A stretch of 64,000 bases of DNA, taken from contig JAHLKD010000118.1 of NCBI GenBank assembly GCA_025526935.1, positions 1-64,000 of the forward strand, given 5' to 3'. The translations under genes and the position numbers were made by a program. Below, one piece after another: positions 11,288 through 20,910 of the stretch (positions are counted from its first letter, which is position 1; every line of letters begins with the position of its first letter). This DNA is from Cladochytrium replicatum (lineage: Eukaryota > Chytridiomycota > Chytridiomycetes > Cladochytriales > Cladochytriaceae). The notes beneath the pieces were generated by a model, which searched no databases, was not told where the DNA came from, and saw only the letters and a list, made by a program, of their open reading frames with translations.

Positions 11288-11968
11288 CTATTTCAAGTTG
11301 ACCGCAGCATTCCGAAGGCCGAGGTAGCTCTGGACCGAGTGCGCGGGAAGCAGTTTGATAAACCTGTAAATATCAGCGTTGTGATATCGCAAGCCAGATT
11401 TTGGATCCACATAAGGTGCGACCAATCCCGTTATATCACAATATCGTTTGCTGGGGAGAACCGATGGCGGGGCTTCGATCGACCACCCTTGCAGCACACA
11501 AAACCGAATTATTAAAATTCGGACAGGAGAGCACGCATTCATAGCTTACTAGTGGTGATTTCCCTTGTGACGCCCCTGACACGTAATGCTTCGGCGTTAG
11601 CACGCTCAGCGAGGCTGATCTGTTTGAGGTTCTTGAGCTTCTTTGCGGAGGGAGTGAATCGAGGGTTTTTGAATGGTTTGTGGACTTGTGCGAGATTGAT
11701 GATTGTGTTCGGAGGGAATAGAGGTGGAGGGGTTGCTGTGGAGGAGGCTGGAGTTTGTGGAGCTGAAGGTTGGGGGCCATTCGAAGAGCTTGAGTTACGG
11801 GATGGAGCTGGAGTGTCGAAGATATCTGTAGGTTCGGTCTGCGAAAAAGTTAGCGTTACGATAGTTGCACGTATTGGGGCGGTACGTACTCTTTGCCTCT
11901 TTGCAGGTGGGGTACCACGAAGCTTGTCCGAGCTGACAGTGAGTGTGATTTTCGTCTTTCGTGTGGAC
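11288..11968 (-). CDS. IES6: INO80 complex subunit IES6-like (YL1_C domain), 5' exon not found
   Basis: Three exons (11890-11968, 11550-11838, 11288-11487) are joined by GT-AG introns. The central part has LAQVHKPFKNPRFTP and LKNLKQISLAERA, and the C-terminal exon is a clear YL1_C domain: SIEAPPSVLPSKRYCDITG, APYVDPKSGLRYHNADIY and VQSYLGLRNA. These are the hallmarks of IES6/INO80C, a small nuclear subunit that works with Arp5 in the INO80 nucleosome remodeller. The first listed exon begins with the third base of a codon and no in-frame ATG precedes it, so a short 5' exon is missing from this model. The N-terminal half is low-complexity Ser/Pro/Ala-rich, as usual for the family. Confidence 0.85.
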
Positions 11969-12446
11969 CTGCGATCAAATAGTCAGACTCGAGGATGTCT
12001 TCGTGCAAATTCAAACTGACATTGGCAACGAGTGTGTGTCACAAAGCCACGCGGTTTGGGACGTCGATCAAGCGGAAATCCAAAAGAGGGGGAGTTGCCA
12101 GATCACACGAAATTGTGCGTGATAGTGTAGACGAAAGAGTTCATAGATTTCACCTCTTGTATCGTCAAGGAGCAACACACATCGATCCGATGGACAAACA
12201 TCAACCATCGTTCCAAGCGCCAAGGACATGAGGGTTAGCTCTTGCAAGGATGTCACGGTGATTCTGGGAAGAATTGAGGTTGGTACGTCGTTGTTGAAAC
12301 ATCGCGCCAAGATCCAGGTTGAAGCATCAGCCGATGTATTGCTTAACCAGGATCAGGTCGAGAAGCGGACATCGCAGCTCAAACACCTCGAACTCGGGGG
12401 GAAAAATGGATGATTTATAGAGCAAGCTCGATGACTGTGAGAAAGT

Positions 12447-12779
12447 ATGAATGCCAAAAAAAGAAGGCACCATGAGGAAGACATGATCGCCTCGTGGACT
12501 CGTCAAAAAGGAGAAGTGAGAAAGTTGCACGACAATATCGACTCAATGCTTAATGAATGGGAGATGGAGCTTGCTGCAGAGAAGAGGGAGCGTGCCGAAG
12601 AACGGAGGGAACGTGTGGAAGAACCAAGGGAGTGTGCGCAAGAAGCAGGAGTGCTGCAGAACGGGCAATACGGAAAATTGGACAACCAGGTAGACTCTTC
12701 CGTCAAGAGATTCGGCGGAAAGTATCCGGGGAGCTCGGGACATAATTTGTTGACTGGAGGGACATGCGCTCGCGATTGA
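12447..12779 (+). CDS. short charged coiled-coil ORF, doubtful
   Basis: A 110-residue open frame, rich in Glu and Arg, with heptad-like repeats (EKRERAEERRERVEE) predicting a coiled coil. No family is recognised, no intron or upstream context supports it, and the opposite strand is also open. It may be the remains of a larger gene. Confidence 0.25.
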   Translation: MNAKKRRHHEEDMIASWTRQKGEVRKLHDNIDSMLNEWEMELAAEKRERAEERRERVEEPRECAQEAGVLQNGQYGKLDNQVDSSVKRFGGKYPGSSGHNLLTGGTCARD

Positions 12780-13102
12780 AGACGCCGAGCTTGCTGATGA
12801 AACATCGGCGAAGACACTCCGGCATTCAAAGTGATGGATGGGAAAAGTTCCACCTACTATCATCGGAATCGAATGACATATGGCCCGTGCACCTCTCAGC
12901 TCAAGAGGTAAGGCGAGATCGAAGATATCCGAGGAACGTTGAAATGATGAATACGTGGAGTGCTCACTGGAGCTTGTGAATGTACTTTGTGGTTCGGGGA
13001 TGAATGATTTTGTCATTTGAAATAAACGCAAGCTGTATCAACCGCAAATATCGCCTATGGACATTTTTGCCTTCCTATTGCTTAGAAGCTCCGAATCACC
13101 CT

Positions 13103-14736
13103 TCAGAAATTCGTCAAGCAGGCTGGCTTTTCGTCAGAAGCAAATAACTTCGACACGGCATCAACGGCCGATGCCGGCTCAACTTTCATCAGCCCAACTC
13201 GATGCAATTGTTTGATTGTGATTGCCCCAACCAGCATGGACGAAAGGTCTCGAACTGCCATTGTGAACGAAACATCGACATCATACTCCGCATCTCCCTT
13301 CCAGCACAGAACCTTTCCCTTCCCGTCGTTCCCAAACTCGATCACCATTCTGCCATCGTTGTCTGGAAGCATTTGATCTTTGCACGTCACCGCAACCCTC
13401 CAGCTTACTTTCTCGGGGAATTTTCGAGCCATTCCATAGATATCGTAGTGCCGTTCTGCCCAACACTCCATCAGCTTCGGGAAGTCGACCACCCGAATCA
13501 TGAACCCGAATCCAACGACACCGCCGTGATGTCCCAATTCGCCGACTTCAGCGCCGCGCCTCTCGACCACACCAATTTGATCACGATTGTCTTGATCTGC
13601 TAATAGCTGCAAGATCTCTTCTGGGCCAGTGAGAGACGGCAAGATCACGTTCCGGACTTGATCTGCTTGACCACGCAAGAAAGAACAGATCGCGAGGAGC
13701 GCATCGGGATTCAAGTATGCATATTCGATCACTTTGAGATCCTGCGTAAAGGAGAAGTTGCCCTCTGGACTTCGAACGCCGACAATCTTGAAGATTATGT
13801 AACTACCCAGTCGGAGTGAAGAACTCGAGTCCGATTCGGCTTCTGTATCGACAAAGCCGACATACTGCAGGCTAGGATCGCTAAGCCCGGCTTGTGTCTT
13901 GAAGTCAATATCATTCCTAACGAACAAGCCATGATGGTCTTTCGAAAACGACTGGTAGCAATCCCTTAGAGCATTGAGACATGTTTGTTCGCCTGCTTCT
14001 GGAAGCCCGATCGGCAGAACTTGGACAGGGTAGCGCTGGGACACAGCGGATGGTGCCTTTGGAAAGGCCATTGGAGAGAAGGTGTGTTCGGTGTTGATAG
14101 CACAGTTCCCGAATCCCACTGATGCATAGAAGTCGGGCCGGAAGGCCCAGAGCGCGGTCAGTGGTTGGCTACGATCGCGCGCGTCGAGAAGGAATTGCTT
14201 CACAATGTCGTGAGCAAGACCTCGCTTCTTGTTGAAGAAATCTGAATAAGGTTATGAACAATTGTTAGAGTGGGAGGGCTATGTATCAATCTTGGCTATA
14301 AACTACCCGTTGCAACGAATGATAATCCTGCGACTGGAGTCCCGATTCCGTAGTAAAGCCCCTCAAACTTCAGGTGGGCCCAGATTCCAACCATCACCGC
14401 TTCATTCAAGGGAGGAACTACGAGAGGGTAGATGGTTCCCTCGGTCGATGCAGGCACAGCGTTCTCCACTGCTGGTTTCTCCTTTTCTTCTTTGCTTTTG
14501 GTGCGCGCGGCCACCAAGACTCGCCCAAAGTTAGAAGATGAAGCGCGTCCTTCTTCGTACACAGCATGAAACTCGTATCGATTCTTCATGCGGGCCCGGA
14601 ATCGAGTCAGGAGATCATCTGTGCCGTAGGTTCCTGAACTCGCCAATGTAGGATAGGCGCGGTTCAGAATCAATGCAGCTTGAGTGAGCCCCAGCTCTTC
14701 ATCATGACCGAGGACTCGAAAGGTTCGTGAGGACAT
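13103..14736 (-). CDS. Eis-like GNAT N-acetyltransferase with C-terminal SCP2-like domain
   Basis: Two exons (14307-14736, 13103-14241) give 522 residues. The architecture is that of Eis proteins: an N-terminal GNAT fold beginning FRVLGHDEELGL, acetyl-CoA-loop-like KKRGLAHDIVKQFLLDAR just after the intron, the second motif LTALWAFRPDFYASVGFGNC, a central GNAT-like region, and a C-terminal sterol-carrier-like domain (SWRVAVTCKDQM, VSFTMAVRDLSSMLVGAIT). The C-terminus (CLTNF) is free, as in Eis, where it takes part in catalysis. Bacterial relatives acetylate amines, including aminoglycosides and lysines. The fungal substrate is unknown. It sits between ZIP paralogs 1 and 2, and its intron shows it is established in a eukaryotic genome. 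Confidence 0.78.
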
Positions 14737-14832
14737 TATGAGGAGAGAACGAGTGCACAGCCGGGGAAAACGTTGTCATTATGAAAGATTGATGATCTCA
14801 CTTAAGTTTAATGAGGGACAGTCACACACGTG

Positions 14833-15975
14833 TTAAGAAAACATTCTGAACCAAATTTTTACGATGGCCATCACAAAACCACCAAACCACAAGGCCAAAA
14901 TCTGCATTGCTTGCACCATTGCAGAATTGCCTTTACCAGACCGAAACACTTCCCGTTTACTTCGTAACTTTCCCAAGATTGAGCGTGTCGTAAAAGACGA
15001 ACCACGGGGAGTAAAGTCTTTGGCTAAGACAATGACAAGTGCGTCGTAAAGTAGAATTCCTGCGCTGAAAGCCTCCAGAACCCCAGCCGCCAGATTCCCC
15101 GCAGATAGATCGACAGCCGAGGATTTGTTGACCCCAATGCTGATCGCAATGCCCAAAGCTGTTGAACAAGTGAACGCGAATACCATGAATGCAACGGGCC
15201 AAGGAGATGCGAATCTCGCGTCGCAGATGAAAGTCAAAAGTGCGATGCCTTGAAAAATTTGACTAAAAGATAGAGCAATCAAGTGGGTGATAAAATGCGA
15301 TTTGTCTGAAAACCCCATCACGATTCCAGCAATGATGGAATGCAAAACAATGGCGAAAGCGAGGATCGAAACAGCCGTCTGACGCTCTTTGGTCGACGAG
15401 TCGTAAGTGGCCTCTTCATTGCCACAGGTATCGTGGACGATGCAGACTGCATTTTCGGCGCTGATGGTGGAATCGGTGGACGCCATGGTAGGTCGACCGT
15501 TCTCATCAAGCATCACGAAGTAACAAGACGGGACGCGATGTGCACGGGCGTAGACAATCTTAGCCTGTCGGATGAGGACTTGTATGAAGTGGTTCAGCAA
15601 AAGTCCAAAGATAACTACAACTCCGGCCCAGGCCTTGTAGTTGTGACTGACAATTTCCGGAAGACAGCTGCTCGCAAGAAGCGCACAAGCTAACATTGGT
15701 ATGAACATTATTGGAACAAATGTGAGAAATAAAGGATTCATACCTGGACCAAGCATATGCACAAACGCAGTGCATATGACAACACCGGCACTGAACATTT
15801 GTGCCAGCTTCTGTCCAATGCCAAATTTGCTAATGTGAGAAGTAAAGACAAGAGGAAGAAGCGCGCCGACGAAAGAGGTGGCAATGAGAACGAAGATAGA
15901 AACGATATGAAGGCTAAGCGGAAATTCTCTGTTCACCGCAGGTGTGCATGAGGTCGTTCTCTCTGACTGAATCAT
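14833..15975 (-). CDS. ZIP family paralog 2 with degenerate TM5 metal site
   Basis: Two exons (15744-15975, 14833-15689) give 362 residues. The intron (15690-15743) is 54 bases, in frame and stop-free, so the locus also reads as one 380-residue frame; the paralogs have an intron at exactly this position and phase, so splicing is likely. Eight helices align with paralogs 1 and 3, including FSAGVVICTAFVHM and EAFSAGILLYDAL. Differences: no signal peptide, no His-rich loop, and TM5 reads SQIFQGIAL where the others have HQFFEGTAL, so both metal ligands (His, Glu) are replaced. TM4 keeps LHSIIAGIVMG. It may be a non-transporting or altered-specificity ZIP. Confidence 0.85.
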   Translation of the reverse strand: MIQSERTTSCTPAVNREFPLSLHIVSIFVLIATSFVGALLPLVFTSHISKFGIGQKLAQMFSAGVVICTAFVHMLGPGMNPLFLTFVPIMFIPMLACALLASSCLPEIVSHNYKAWAGVVVIFGLLLNHFIQVLIRQAKIVYARAHRVPSCYFVMLDENGRPTMASTDSTISAENAVCIVHDTCGNEEATYDSSTKERQTAVSILAFAIVLHSIIAGIVMGFSDKSHFITHLIALSFSQIFQGIALLTFICDARFASPWPVAFMVFAFTCSTALGIAISIGVNKSSAVDLSAGNLAAGVLEAFSAGILLYDALVIVLAKDFTPRGSSFTTRSILGKLRSKREVFRSGKGNSAMVQAMQILALWFGGFVMAIVKIWFRMFS

Positions 15976-16249
15976 AGCTGCTCTGAATGGTCAGAAAGGT
16001 TTAAAATACCCTTGGTTCAGACGCTGTTTTACCTCTTGCATTGAGTGGCTTTAAAATATGGAAAGCCTGTGAACTGACAAAGCGCTTTTGACCATCAATT
16101 GACATGCCGGGAGATTTGTGGAGCTCGATTTGATAACTTGGAAGGTACCCGACAAGCCACATCACGCAAGCATTGTTTCATCTATTTACCTTTGAAAAAT
16201 CCGTCCTCTGAAAAATGGTTATTATTGGCGTAGGTGCCGGGATGTAATG

Positions 16250-16409
16250 TGCTAGAGCAATAGCTGTTATTTACTATACAATAATGAATACCAGAGAGCA
16301 CGACCCATACCTAGAACAACAACTGTTGAGAGCAACAGCTCTGTGGCAGTGTTGTTCTAGTGGAAAAAAAAAAATGTCAAGGTTCTACTAAGACCTTCTC
16401 TTCATTTCA
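16250..16409 (-). repeat. LTR of degenerate Ty3/gypsy element (left copy)
   Basis: About 160 bases starting TG and ending CA, diverged but alignable with 18283-18444. Shared blocks include AGCTGTTATTTA/AACTGTTATTTA, ACCAGAGAG, CATACCTAGAACAA, ACAGCTCTGTGGCAGTGTTG and GTTGTTCTAGTGGAA. No matching target-site duplication was found. Confidence 0.65.
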
Positions 16410-18282
16410 CCCCCCCTAGCCAAGTGAACGAGGCTAAGATCAGGAAGAGGATGGACCTGATCAAAAGCTTGAACCAGTTGCAAGGCAGCTGTCCCTACCA
16501 ACGAATAAGATATTGAAGAGGGTCGGTGTATCGCTGATCAACTTTGGCGGTTGAGGATTTTTCCACCTGGTGTTGGATGATACTGTCGATCCGGGAGAAA
16601 AAATTGAAGATTGAAGATCTGTCCGCAGGAAAAATGTTTCCAGTTGACGTTAAGTACACACCTTTGAGACGTGAAAAGTGTGGTGTGCAGGAATGGTAGC
16701 AGGAAGCTCCACAGTGACGTTGGGGTGGTGAGTTGTAACAACACGGTACTTGCCAAGCCAGCGTGCTCGTAGCTTGGCGGGGTGATTGGCATCTTCTGCG
16801 GAATTGACCATGGATGATCGATCATGACCCAATCGTCAACTTTATAGTGGGGAGCAGGAGCATGAAGATTGTCATAGTACTGTGATTGGCGCTCTTGAGC
16901 AGTGGCCATTAAACGTTGAGCTTTCTGCGTGTTCATGAGAATCAAGTTAGCCAAATCGCGACAAATGATTGCTAATAAACTGTTGAACCAATGAGCATTG
17001 GGCTGCCGTCAATGGCAGAGACATCAAGCACTAAATCCAGAAAATGATCTTCTAGGATGGGGAGTGGATGCAGGAAGCCATGAACCCCATTCGTGGAACG
17101 ATTATGTTGTTGACATGAATTTATAAGTCAATGCATATTCCAAGACGTCCTGACGTCAATGGGTCAGAAAAAACGGGAGCCTACCGCTTCCTATGTGCGG
17201 TTAATACCAAAATGTCCACCTAACTTATGGTTATGCGCCACTTGCAGAATAGTACGTTTGATTTCTGGGGCATCTGGAACAAGAATGCGAGTTTGATCCC
17301 GCATCCAGAGATTGGCTTGAGCATTCCACAAAGGCCAAGGTTGTCTAGCAGGGCGGAAGGTGCTGACATCCCATTCTGGCGAAGTCTTGAATGCTTCCTT
17401 GATGTGTTCCAGTAAGGTGTGACTTGCACATCAGTGCAGACACCAACAGTGGGAGAGGAATCCATGAACCGTTTGCATTCATCACATTTTGTCATAAAAT
17501 CTGGTTGTCAGGACAACCAATCAGCCAGAAAATTTGTTTGGCCCAGAATGTAAATGATCTCAGGATTGACTTCTTGTAGCACCTGCAACCATCGAATCTA
17601 TCAAGGCAGCAGACGCTGTTGTTGAAAGTGTTGAGCAGAGAAATGGTCAGTGTAAGCAATCACATTGCCATTCAGGACTAAGTGCTGGTGTTTTTGGAGT
17701 GTTTTGACCAATGCCAGCCACTCTTGTTCATGAACTGTGTAATTACGCTCTGCTGGCCTAAGTATTTGTGACCAAAAAGTTAGTGCAGCTGTCGTCGTCC
17801 AGAGGCTGGACAATCCGGACCAATCCATCCATCAATGCCAAACGTTGGGTATGGGATCCATTCATTGACCGCTATCTTGTATTCGTTATCTTAGTAGAAC
17901 ACAAACTCAAGGCCACACTGGGGCACTATAAAAAATACTTGCTGAGTAAGCGTGTCAACAGTCGCTTTGAGTTTTACATATTCTTCTGACAAGTTGTCGT
18001 GGAGAATCTGCATTTCCACGAGGCCAGACGTCCACGCTCCAATGTATCCACATAGGTGAGACCAGCCTTCTTTCGTGAATACTAGGGACTCAATCTCTTG
18101 TTGCATTTGTCGAACATCCTCTTTGGTGGAACGTTGCTGGTTGTTTGTCGCAGCAATTGGCTTCTGGGTGACAATCAGGGGGGTGGGAGGGTAATTTTTT
18201 TTTGAACTTCCGCTCGCCAATCTCTTGCAATAGTGGTTTGCTTCAGTAAAACCTTTGAAACCCGCTGGTGGCTCTTCTAATT

Positions 18283-18444
18283 TGTTAGAACTATAACTGT
18301 TATTTATAATGCAATGATATGTACCAGAGAGAGCACAAACATACCTAGAACAATAATTTGAAGAGAAACAGCTCTGTGACAGTGTTGTTCTAGTGGAATA
18401 TCAGAAATGTCAAAACCTCTAAGGACTCAGACCTCTTCATTACA
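18283..18444 (-). repeat. LTR of degenerate Ty3/gypsy element (right copy)
   Basis: Partner of 16250-16409; starts TG and ends CA. The two LTRs differ by many substitutions and small indels, which indicates an old insertion. Confidence 0.65.
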
Positions 18445-18769
18445 CGGCAATCGATTAAAATGTACCCCTGTTATCGAGGGAAAAAACGTGAGGCAAAAAT
18501 ATTTACGAAGCCTGATGAGAAGAATGTAGATAATACCGAAAAGCTGGGATAAGCAGACCAATCGACTGATCATACAGCTACCATTATTTTTTTTATGAAT
18601 GTGTGCTGGTTGATGAAGGGGATGTTGTGCCCTCTGTGAAGAATTTTGCAGTGGAATAAGTAAGCATACTGAGCAGCATCCACAATCAATTACGCATGCC
18701 GGACGGACAGGTATCTTGCAACGCTCCAATCCTTCAGAATCTTACCTCTCCAAATTTAGGACCTTCCAC

Positions 18770-19413
18770 TTTGCATATGCCCAAAATGGCTCTTCCATCC
18801 ACGCACTCTTGTACGTGCAAGCGAGAAACTTCTTCCAGTTGTCTCGGTACTCTCCACTCTCATCTTCGCATACTACCTCGCCATCTCCGTTTCGATTAGC
18901 CCAAATTGTAAAGAGCTCAACCCGGAGTTATCAACTTCCTGGAGAGTAATGTCAACCATTCTCAACGGTCTCTGGATGACGAAAGCGGCTTGGGAAGCCT
19001 ACGTGAAGAGAACTCGACCTTATCTGCTCGATGAGTTACTCGTGTTTCAATACGCCTTGTTCAACATACAAATGCTTGCCGTGTTGGGTGGAGAGTCCTT
19101 GAAGCTGAGAATGGGACGAGATATGGGAATTTTGGAGTGGGTCTGTTTGGCGAACTTTGCAGCAACGTTTCCAGCCGCCTTCAACATATTCCATAACGGA
19201 GATTATTTGGTCTGGGTTAGAGAGAGACAGTTCTGCTCAAAATGCGGCCGCCAAGCCAAACCGCTGAATGTTCTTGTGAGCGGGTACAAGGTTATTTATT
19301 TGGGAATGTTGAGTCTTCCTTTCGCCGTTCATTACCTCACCACTATGAAGAACGACCCGGACCAAGGATATGTTTTAAAAAGGGCTATGATGAAGGAGTG
19401 TCATATCTTTTGA
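18770..19413 (+). CDS. multi-pass membrane protein of unknown family, copy 1 (best preserved)
   Basis: An open frame with ATG at 18949 runs to 19413 (154 residues), and the same frame is open further upstream, encoding RTLVRASEKLLPVVSVLST and a membrane segment LIFAYYLAISVSI. Further hydrophobic segments are WVCLANFAATFPAAFNIF and VIYLGMLSLPFAVHYL. A Cys pair (CSKC) lies in the loop after DYLVWVRERQF. The family is not recognised. Compared with copy 2, this copy has one extra base near 18795, which separates the natural-looking start (MPK, 18777) from the rest of the frame, so it may itself be a recent pseudogene or start at 18949. Confidence 0.45.
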
Positions 19414-19639
19414 TAGCTGTTTTAAGTCTTGGTCATGAACTCGAACTGTTTATCTCAATTATTTGTCTCATCGAAGGGTTTGCAGAATCGATGGAACCAT
19501 TCGAACACTTTTGAAACAAAATTGTCCCTCATTTTCCAAATGAACAAACAGCGAAAAAGGAGGGGTTGACTAAGTATTTGTTCCATTCTTTGCCGAATAT
19601 GTACCAAAAAACTGCTTTTCAAGCAATCTCACACTCTCA

Positions 19640-20240
19640 ATCCAGGATTTTCCTTTGTGCATTTGCCGAAAGTCGTTGTTTCACCCCGCACTCTCGTTCG
19701 AGTGAGCGAAAAACTTCTGCCAGTGGTATGGTGACTACCGTGCTTGTGTACTACCTCTCCATCATCCGCTTATTTGTCAGCAAAAACAGCAAAGAAATCA
19801 ACAAACCGTCATCAAATCATCGGTGGCCACTGGTTATCAATGCACTTTGGGCAGCCAACCTGGGACGCTTACGTGAAGTGAACTCGAATGTACCGCGACG
19901 GCAGACTTTTGATTCAATACGCCCTTTCCAACTTGATAATGCTGCTCTTTAGCGGCGACGCTCTGGGGCTAAGAGAAGGAAAAGATATCGGAATTTTGGG
20001 GTGCGTTGTGCGGTGAACCTCCTGGTAATATTTCCGGCCCCTGCGAACTTTTACGACAGCGGAGATTGTTTGGTCTGGGTCAGAGAGGGAAAGTTCCCCG
20101 TGAATTGCGGTCAGCAAACCGCTGAATGTAGTCAGCAGGTGCAAGATCGTATTTGTCGGATTCTTCAGCCTACGGATCGCCCGTAGATTTCTTATCGCTA
20201 TGACGAATGGTCCGGGCCACCGGTATTGCAGAAGGAGTGC
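19640..20240 (+). pseudogene. copy 2 of the unknown membrane protein, decayed
   Basis: Collinear with 18770-19413. It has SPRTLVRVSEKLLPVV, then VYYLSII, then WDAYVK followed by an in-frame TGA where copy 1 continues with RTRPY, then LLIQYALSN and GKDIGILG, then GDCLVWVREGKFPVNCGQQ. Stops and frame changes interrupt it repeatedly. Confidence 0.7.
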
Positions 20241-20439
20241 TGCTTGTATTTGAAATAAGTGCAATGTGCATACTACAAGGGAATTAAATGTAACCTCAAC
20301 GCACTTACCCTAAATATACAAAGCGTTAGGCCCTCCGAAGACGTCAGCTCCTCCATCCCCCATTATTTGTCAGTTTCAGAAAGAAATAATAGTTAGGAAA
20401 GCTCTCCAGGTGCATGCTGAAGCTAACATTTGCTTATAA

Positions 20440-20720
20440 CGTGCGAGTAAGTGAAAAACTCTTCCCGGCTGCCTGATCTTGCTATTCTACCTCGCCATCG
20501 TCAGCTGGGATCAGTCCAAAGTGGAAGATTCAACAAGGCAGTTTCAATTTCGTGGTCAAGGGCTATCAACCCTCCCGCTGATGGCTGGTTATTGCCTCAT
20601 CACATTGAGGAAACGCTTTCAAAGGGACATGACGACAGAGCGCCGTCTATTTCGATTATTTGGTTATCTTGTTTGTGTATCTTCACAATGCTGCGTGCAC
20701 CGCTAAGCTGAGAGGATATT
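20440..20720 (+). pseudogene. copy 3 of the unknown membrane protein, remnant
   Basis: A shorter remnant: a start resembling SEKLFPAA with a hydrophobic block (LILLFYLAIVSWDQSK), then DNA similar to the later part of copy 1 (region encoding VSGYKVIYLGMLSLP and LTTMKNDP) but in several frames with stops. The middle of the gene is deleted. Confidence 0.5.
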
Positions 20721-20910
20721 ATTTTTTGCAGTTCTCGCCGAATCATTAAAGACATGAGAAGAAAAGAAAACATTCTAACACCAGGATCAGAATGCAGAAT
20801 GGATTGAAGTGAAGCAGCAAATGTACTCCTTTGCATCTACTTGCAGACAATAACCAGTTGTCAAAAATGCATGCAATGTGACCAAAACCAGATCCTTCGG
20901 GCGGATTATG

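Larger units (their letters stand above)
16250..18444 (-). mobile_element. degenerate, internally deleted Ty3/gypsy-type LTR retrotransposon
   Basis: Read on the minus strand, a gag-like fragment (17891-18220), an RNase H fragment (17601-17828; LRPAERNYTVHEQEWLAL then IAYTDHFSAQHF), an integrase zinc-domain fragment (17220-17495) and the integrase C-terminal region (16538-16954; RQSQYYDNLHAPAPHYKV, LRARWLGKYRVVTTHHPNV, ATIPAHHTFHVSKV) occur in the Ty3/gypsy order, flanked by short LTRs. Protease and the polymerase palm are missing and all parts are broken by stops and shifts, so it is dead. The integrase tail resembles chromodomain-lacking gypsy polyproteins. Confidence 0.85.

Noticed and set aside
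12068-12310. Possible first exon of the IES6 gene
   Set aside because: No splice junction gives the needed phase into 11968, and the sequence shows no IES6 similarity.
12543-13031. 162-residue minus-strand ORF
   Set aside because: No motif, overlaps another uncertain frame, no splice or start support.
16250-18444. Target-site duplication around the Ty3/gypsy element
   Set aside because: The five bases outside the two LTRs (left TAATG, right CGGCA) do not match.
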